NCBI GenBank assembly: GCA_038239005.1
Contig: JBBSFE010000007.1
Location: 1 to 64,000, forward strand
DNA: 64,000 nucleotides
Reading direction: 5' to 3'
Origin: DASXHD01 sp038239005
GTDB taxonomy: Bacteria > Myxococcota_A > Polyangia > Polyangiales > Polyangiaceae
Shown here: piece after piece, positions 59,868-64,000 of the stretch
Layout: the number at the start of each line of letters is the position of its first letter
How positions within the stretch are numbered: the stretch's first letter is position 1
Translations under genes and position numbers: made by a program
Notes under the pieces: generated by a model
The model's input: only the letters and a program-made list of their open reading frames with translations
What the model was told of the DNA's origin: nothing
The model's database searches: none

Positions 59868-60305
59868 ATGCCGGTGACGCTGAAGACGCGGCGCGACACG
59901 CAACGGCTCGGGAAGGCGATTGGCGAGAAGCTGCGCGCGGGGGATCTCGTCGTCCTTTCGGGGGAGCTCGGTGCGGGGAAAACATTTTTGGCGCGCGCGA
60001 TTGCGCGTGAGCTCGGGGTGCCCGAAGCGATTGCGGTGACGAGCCCGACGTTCAACCTCGTGCAGGAATACGAGACGGATCGCGGCACGCTGCTGCATGT
60101 CGATTTGCATCGGCTCCTCGGCCCGAAGCTGCGAGCCGAAATCGAAAAGCTCGGCTTGCGCGAACGGCGCAGCGAGGGTTGCATCCTGATCGTGGAATGG
60201 GGAAAAGACGCCGCGGCGTGGCTCGGGCCCGAGCCGGAGCTCGTCGTCGACCTCGTGATCAAGAAGGCGACGCGCGAGGCGACGATGACTGGCGCGCGTC
60301 GATGA
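59868..60305 (+). CDS. tsaE: tRNA threonylcarbamoyladenosine biosynthesis ATPase TsaE
   Basis: A 145-residue P-loop ATPase needed with TsaB and TsaD to make t6A at position 37 of ANN-decoding tRNAs. Walker A G-E-L-G-A-G-K-T at 32-39, the T-S-P-T-F-N-L-V-Q-E-Y switch-like motif near 58-68, H-V-D-L-H-R-L and the I-V-E-W-G Walker-B-like end near 108-112 are all present. Starts 10 bases after the preceding gene and its stop overlaps the PHP-family gene (ATGA). Confidence 0.95.
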   Translation: MPVTLKTRRDTQRLGKAIGEKLRAGDLVVLSGELGAGKTFLARAIARELGVPEAIAVTSPTFNLVQEYETDRGTLLHVDLHRLLGPKLRAEIEKLGLRERRSEGCILIVEWGKDAAAWLGPEPELVVDLVIKKATREATMTGARR

Positions 60306-62563
60306 CCCTAGAGGCGAGCGATGTTCGTGCGGGCGTGATCGTGGTCGGCCTCGCGCTCTCGGCGATCCTCGGCGTTCACGCGCTTCATCAGTGTGGCGTT
60401 GCGCGCGAGCGAGCCGCGCCGAGCGTGACGCTCGAATCGAAGCATGCGCATTACACGCTTTTTCGAGACGGGCGCATTCGCATCGAGACCGTCGATGGCG
60501 CGCGCACGATCGAAGGCGATCTCATCGGCGAAGACGATCAGTCGGCGCGCGTCATCGCGCTCGACGACCTCGCGTCCGACGGCCCGGCGCGCGCGCACGC
60601 TGGCGCAGCGACGTTCGACGTCGACGTCGCGCACGACGCGCTCGAGATCACGTTCAATCCGAACAGCGACGCCGGCTCGAGCGATGTGGGCATTCGCCTC
60701 GTGCTCGCTGGCCGTGTCGTCTTCTTGTCCGGGCGCGGCGAGCTCGGCGACGTCGCCGATGAGAGCGGCAAGCTCGCAACGATCGAAGACGTGCTTCACC
60801 CGATTGGCGTCGTCGCACGCGGCGAAGAGATGAGCGCCGCGATCGAGCAAGCAAGCGCGAAGAATGCTGCGTTGCGCGTGATGCGGCCCGCGGAGGATGC
60901 GAAAATCACGCTCGCGATCGGAAACGCATCGGGCGTATGGCCGCTCTTGTTCGAGCACGCGAAAATGGCGACAAAGCGCGTAAAGGGAAACGTCACGGGC
61001 GCGCCCGGCACATCACACGTCGTCGGGCTCGACGCCGAAGGCTCGCCCATCCTTCGCATCGCAACCGACGTCGCCGGTCATTTCGATTTCGGCGCGCCCG
61101 AAACCGTGACGAGCTGGTACGCGAGCGCAAGCGCAACGCGCACGAGCGCCCCGGTGATTTACCCGCCGGGCACCGCTTGGGATCTCAAGCTCGACGTCTC
61201 GGACGGCGGCGAGGTTCACGTGCGCACGCTCGACGCGGACACCAAAGCGCCACTCACCGCACGCCTCATCGTGCACGGCATCGATGGCACGCTCGACCCG
61301 AGCTTCGGCCCCGACTACCGCGCATCGGGCGCAGGGCCGATCATCGATGCGCTTCGCGGCGAGATCACGACGCCGCTCCCCGCGGGCAAATATCGCATCG
61401 CCGCCACCAAAGGCATCGAGTGGACGATCGACACGCGCGTCATCCAAGTCGAGCCAGGCAAACGCGTCGACGTGGAGCTCGCACCGCGACACGTCGTTCC
61501 GACGCCCGACGAAATTGGATGCGATCTGCACGTGCACGCGCGGCCGAGCTTCGATGCGCCCGTCACCGCCGAAGACCGCGTTCTCTCGCTCGTGGCCGCG
61601 GGGATCGATTTCGCCGTGCCCACGGAGCACAACTTGATCGGCAACTACGCGCCTTCGATCAAAGTGCTTGGCGTCGAGAGCGAGCTCGCGTTCGTTCCGG
61701 GCGTCGAGGTCACGACCTACATGCCGAAGTTCGGTCACTTTGGCGTCTTCCCTTGGCAGGTCGACAAACCTCCGCCGCCTTTCAAGAACACCGACATCGC
61801 GAAAGTCTTCGCAGGCGCGCGCGCGGGCGACGCGAAACGCATACTCATCGTTCACCACCCACGACTCACGCGCGAGATTGGTTACTTCACCGCATTCGGT
61901 TGGAAACCTGGCGGGCCGATTCCGATCGCGCTGCGAACCGACTTCGATGCCGTCGAGGTCTACAACGGCTACGAGAGCGCATCGCTCGATCATGTCGAAG
62001 TCGTGCTCGCCGACTACTACGCGCTGCTCAACGCCGGCCATCGTTATACAGCGACGGGCAGCAGCGACTCGCATCGCATTCAATATCAGTGGGCCGGATA
62101 TCCGCGCACGATGGTCCGCGCCGATGCATCTGATCCGCTCGCGGTCGTTGCAGCAATCAAAGCGGGTCACGCGACCGTCACGAGCGGGCCGATCATCGAG
62201 CTCGATCTCCAAGGCACGCGACCCGGTGGCGATCTTGTCATGAGCCCTCGAACGGTACTCGGCCGGCTGGTCGTTCGCGCCGCGCCATGGGTCGACGTCA
62301 CATCAGCCAACGTCATCGTAGGTGGCCGCATCGCACAAACGTTCGACATCCCCACCCGGCCGATGACGACTGGCCCCGAGCCCGGCACCAGCGAAGAGGC
62401 CGCAAAGCGCACGATTCGGCTCGATGCAGAAGTTCGTCTCGACATCCCCGACTCCACTTGGGTCGTCGCCACCGCACGTGGCGCGCGCCCACTCGACGAC
62501 ATTTTGCCCTTCATGCCGATCGAGCCGTTTGCGATCACGAACCCAATCTTCGTGCATCGGTGA
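60302..62563 (+). CDS. CehA/McbA-like PHP-domain metallophosphoesterase, membrane-anchored
   Basis: A 753-residue protein. An N-terminal hydrophobic segment (A-G-V-I-V-V-G-L-A-L-S-A-I-L-G-V) anchors it, leaving the bulk in the periplasm. Residues 40-400 are beta-rich, with a carboxypeptidase-regulatory-type part near 300-400. The PHP domain follows: H410-V-H412 (C-D-L-H-V-H-A), P-T-E-H-N near 441-445, P-G-V-E-V-T-T, I-V-H-H-P-R near 520 and S-S-D-S-H near 590; these are the metal ligands of the family. CehA-type members hydrolyse esters/phosphoesters or carbamates. The ATG overlaps the tsaE stop (ATGA). Substrate unknown. Confidence 0.85.
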   Translation: MTLEASDVRAGVIVVGLALSAILGVHALHQCGVARERAAPSVTLESKHAHYTLFRDGRIRIETVDGARTIEGDLIGEDDQSARVIALDDLASDGPARAHAGAATFDVDVAHDALEITFNPNSDAGSSDVGIRLVLAGRVVFLSGRGELGDVADESGKLATIEDVLHPIGVVARGEEMSAAIEQASAKNAALRVMRPAEDAKITLAIGNASGVWPLLFEHAKMATKRVKGNVTGAPGTSHVVGLDAEGSPILRIATDVAGHFDFGAPETVTSWYASASATRTSAPVIYPPGTAWDLKLDVSDGGEVHVRTLDADTKAPLTARLIVHGIDGTLDPSFGPDYRASGAGPIIDALRGEITTPLPAGKYRIAATKGIEWTIDTRVIQVEPGKRVDVELAPRHVVPTPDEIGCDLHVHARPSFDAPVTAEDRVLSLVAAGIDFAVPTEHNLIGNYAPSIKVLGVESELAFVPGVEVTTYMPKFGHFGVFPWQVDKPPPPFKNTDIAKVFAGARAGDAKRILIVHHPRLTREIGYFTAFGWKPGGPIPIALRTDFDAVEVYNGYESASLDHVEVVLADYYALLNAGHRYTATGSSDSHRIQYQWAGYPRTMVRADASDPLAVVAAIKAGHATVTSGPIIELDLQGTRPGGDLVMSPRTVLGRLVVRAAPWVDVTSANVIVGGRIAQTFDIPTRPMTTGPEPGTSEEAAKRTIRLDAEVRLDIPDSTWVVATARGARPLDDILPFMPIEPFAITNPIFVHR

Positions 62564-62737
62564 GCCGCGAGAGCCTCGCGGAGAGCGTAACGGCGACGAT
62601 GTGCGTTCGTGTAGACGGCGTGGTAACTTAAAAGTCACGTTGCCATGAAGCAAGCAACGGATTACTTCCGCTCGAACCGTGCTCTGGGGGCGTCGACTGC
62701 AAACGATTGACGCAATTTGTTTTGCTCTGCGCCGCGT

Positions 62738-64000
62738 GTGGGGTCGTCTGCCTTGAGCGCCGCATTCGGTCGCTATCGATTGCTCGAGCGTCTCGGCCAA
62801 GGCGGGATGGCCGAAGTCTTCAAGGCCAAGAGCTTCGGCGTCGAGGGCTTCGAAAAAGTTCTCGTCATCAAGCGCATCTTGCCGGAGCTCGCGCGCAGCC
62901 AGCAGTTCGTCGACTTGTTCATTCATGAGGCGAAGCTCGCCGTGCGTTTGTCGCACGCCAACATCGTTCAAGTGTTCGACCTTGGCCTCGCGCCGGTCAC
63001 CGACGAAAAAGGGAAGAAGCTCCCCGACGCCTACTTCATGGCGATGGAGTTCGTGCACGGGCTCGACCTCGCCACCGTGCTCGCGCGTTGCAGGCGTCAG
63101 CAAACCGCGATCCCGATCGAGCTCGCCGTGTTCGTGTGCGCCGAAGTCGCGAAGGGTCTCGACCACGCACATCGCCGGCGTGACGAGCAACAGAAGCCGC
63201 TCGGCATCGTTCACTGCGATGTGTCGCCGCAAAACGTTTTGCTCTCGCTCGAAGGCGAAGTGAAAGTCACCGACTTCGGCATCGCGAAGGCGCGCGGAGC
63301 TCTCGAGCAAAATCTCGAAGACACGCGCACGCGGCAGCTCCACGGCAAATTCGGTTACATGAGCCCCGAGCAGGCTCGCGGCGAGCCGGTCGATGCGCGC
63401 AGCGATATTTTCTCGCTTGGTGTCGTTCTCTACGAGCTCCTCGCTGGCGTGAATCCTTTCAGCGCGCCGACCACGTTCGAAACGCTGCGTCGCGTGCAAG
63501 CGTGTGAGTACCCGCCCGTCGAGCTGCTTCGCACCGATGTGCCCGCCGAGCTGGTGAAGATCCTCAAAACCGCTCTCGCGAAGGAAGTGAAAGATCGCTA
63601 CGCCGACGCGGGCAAGCTCTACGAGTCGCTCCTCGCGTTCTTGTATTCGGCGGGCGGGCACTACAGCGCCAACGATTTGAGCGAGTTCCTCGCGCGGTTC
63701 GCGCAACGCGAGGACGCGCCTTCGTCGTCCGCGCCTTCGCTCGGTGATCCATCGCTCGAGACGGAGAGCTCGCACGTTCAAGAGCGCACGCCCGTCGAGG
63801 TGCCCCCGTCGCGAAACATTTCGCAAAGCGTTCGCATCGACACCGGGGTTCGCTTCGTCGACATCGACCGCGCAGCTGGGCTCGGCGAGCGTCGCGAGGT
63901 CACGGCGCTCTACATCGAGCTGCCGCGCGGCGCTGATGTGGCCGTCTCCACGACCGCATCGCAGATCGTCGAGCGATACGGCGGCTTCGTGGTCCAACGC
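62738..64000 (+). CDS. Serine/threonine protein kinase (non-RD), cut by the right edge
   Basis: The first 421 residues are visible. Kinase domain 10-285: Gly-rich loop G-Q-G-G-M at 20-24, catalytic Lys 45 (V-L-V-I-K-R), H-C-D 159-161 in I-V-H-C-D-V-S-P-Q-N where the usual Arg of H-R-D is Cys, D-F-G 179-181 and M-S-P-E-Q-A-R. A Ser/Pro linker (315-365) follows, then G-E-R-R-E-V-T-A-L-Y-I-E-L-P-R and I-V-E-R-Y-G-G-F-V-V, which resemble the start of a nucleotidyl-cyclase-type domain (E-R-R-x-V-T-x-L-F); the window ends there. Start GTG 62738 or TTG 62753 in frame. The 174 bases before it show a TTGACG at 62707 but no good -10. The C-terminus is not seen. Confidence 0.88.
   Translation, partial: MGSSALSAAFGRYRLLERLGQGGMAEVFKAKSFGVEGFEKVLVIKRILPELARSQQFVDLFIHEAKLAVRLSHANIVQVFDLGLAPVTDEKGKKLPDAYFMAMEFVHGLDLATVLARCRRQQTAIPIELAVFVCAEVAKGLDHAHRRRDEQQKPLGIVHCDVSPQNVLLSLEGEVKVTDFGIAKARGALEQNLEDTRTRQLHGKFGYMSPEQARGEPVDARSDIFSLGVVLYELLAGVNPFSAPTTFETLRRVQACEYPPVELLRTDVPAELVKILKTALAKEVKDRYADAGKLYESLLAFLYSAGGHYSANDLSEFLARFAQREDAPSSSAPSLGDPSLETESSHVQERTPVEVPPSRNISQSVRIDTGVRFVDIDRAAGLGERREVTALYIELPRGADVAVSTTASQIVERYGGFVVQR

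Noticed and set aside
57224..60262. A 1012-residue open frame on the minus strand
   Set aside because: It lies antisense to lgt, the poly-proline gene and tsaE, all with clear family motifs, and is Arg/Glu-rich as expected for a GC-rich shadow frame.

Overview
The window is high-GC DNA with strong G/C-ending codon bias. It is crowded with lipoproteins, Pro/Ala-rich secreted proteins, Hanks-type protein kinases, a MopE-like metal-binding repeat and giant TPR proteins. This gene style points to the phylum Myxococcota, probably the class Polyangia. That placement is inferred from gene content; no rRNA or tRNA gene is visible. The sequence is almost fully coding: 49 intact or partial protein genes and one frameshifted gene. 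Stop/start overlaps of the ATGA, GTGA or TGATG type are common and define the operons.

Layout, left end: on the minus strand, an edge fragment resembling an IS66 accessory protein, then four tandem paralogous beta-rich proteins (one with a C-terminal LamG-like domain). Region 2.7-10.6 kb, plus strand: an isopropylmalate/homocitrate-synthase-like enzyme, an alpha/beta hydrolase with a small lipoprotein, a ComF phosphoribosyltransferase, and a three-gene envelope set (GYF-domain membrane protein, lipoprotein, MopE-like metal-binding protein). Region 10.6-14.5 kb: a DsbD-like disulfide transporter, a small helical-repeat protein divergent from two tandem four-cysteine lipoproteins, and glycyl-tRNA synthetase alpha whose reading frame runs on into a lipoprotein. 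Region 14.5-26.6 kb: one gene for a 4047-residue TPR protein.

Region 26.7-35.4 kb, minus strand: an ECF sigma / anti-sigma-like / envelope effector operon, and upstream of it a five-gene operon of GH31 glycosidase, serine/threonine kinase, PF10118 metal-dependent hydrolase, DCC thiol-oxidoreductase and class I aminotransferase. Region 35.5-41.7 kb: a frameshifted small secreted protein, several lipoproteins, a SAM methyltransferase and a four-haem lipoprotein cytochrome. Region 41.7-47.6 kb: an OPT-family transporter with a large lipoprotein upstream, and PdxH divergent from aspartate-semialdehyde dehydrogenase. Region 48.6-54.4 kb: a hybrid histidine kinase plus partner, and on the minus strand a coupled PaaK-like ligase / cysteine desulfurase / TrmN6-like methyltransferase trio. 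Region 54.5-64 kb: a MarR-type regulator, a MXAN_5187-like protein, Lgt, a poly-proline outer-membrane-like protein, TsaE, a CehA-like PHP phosphoesterase, and a kinase gene cut by the right edge.

Three signals cross the window. Many genes start 7-9 bases after a TAnnnT -10 box, often preceded by TGC, which predicts leaderless mRNAs. A perfect palindrome, CGTTCGGATCCGAACG, occurs exactly twice, each time in the gap before a regulator gene (ECF sigma, MarR). The glyQ frame continues into a complete lipoprotein, with a TGA one base out of frame exactly where GlyQ should end.
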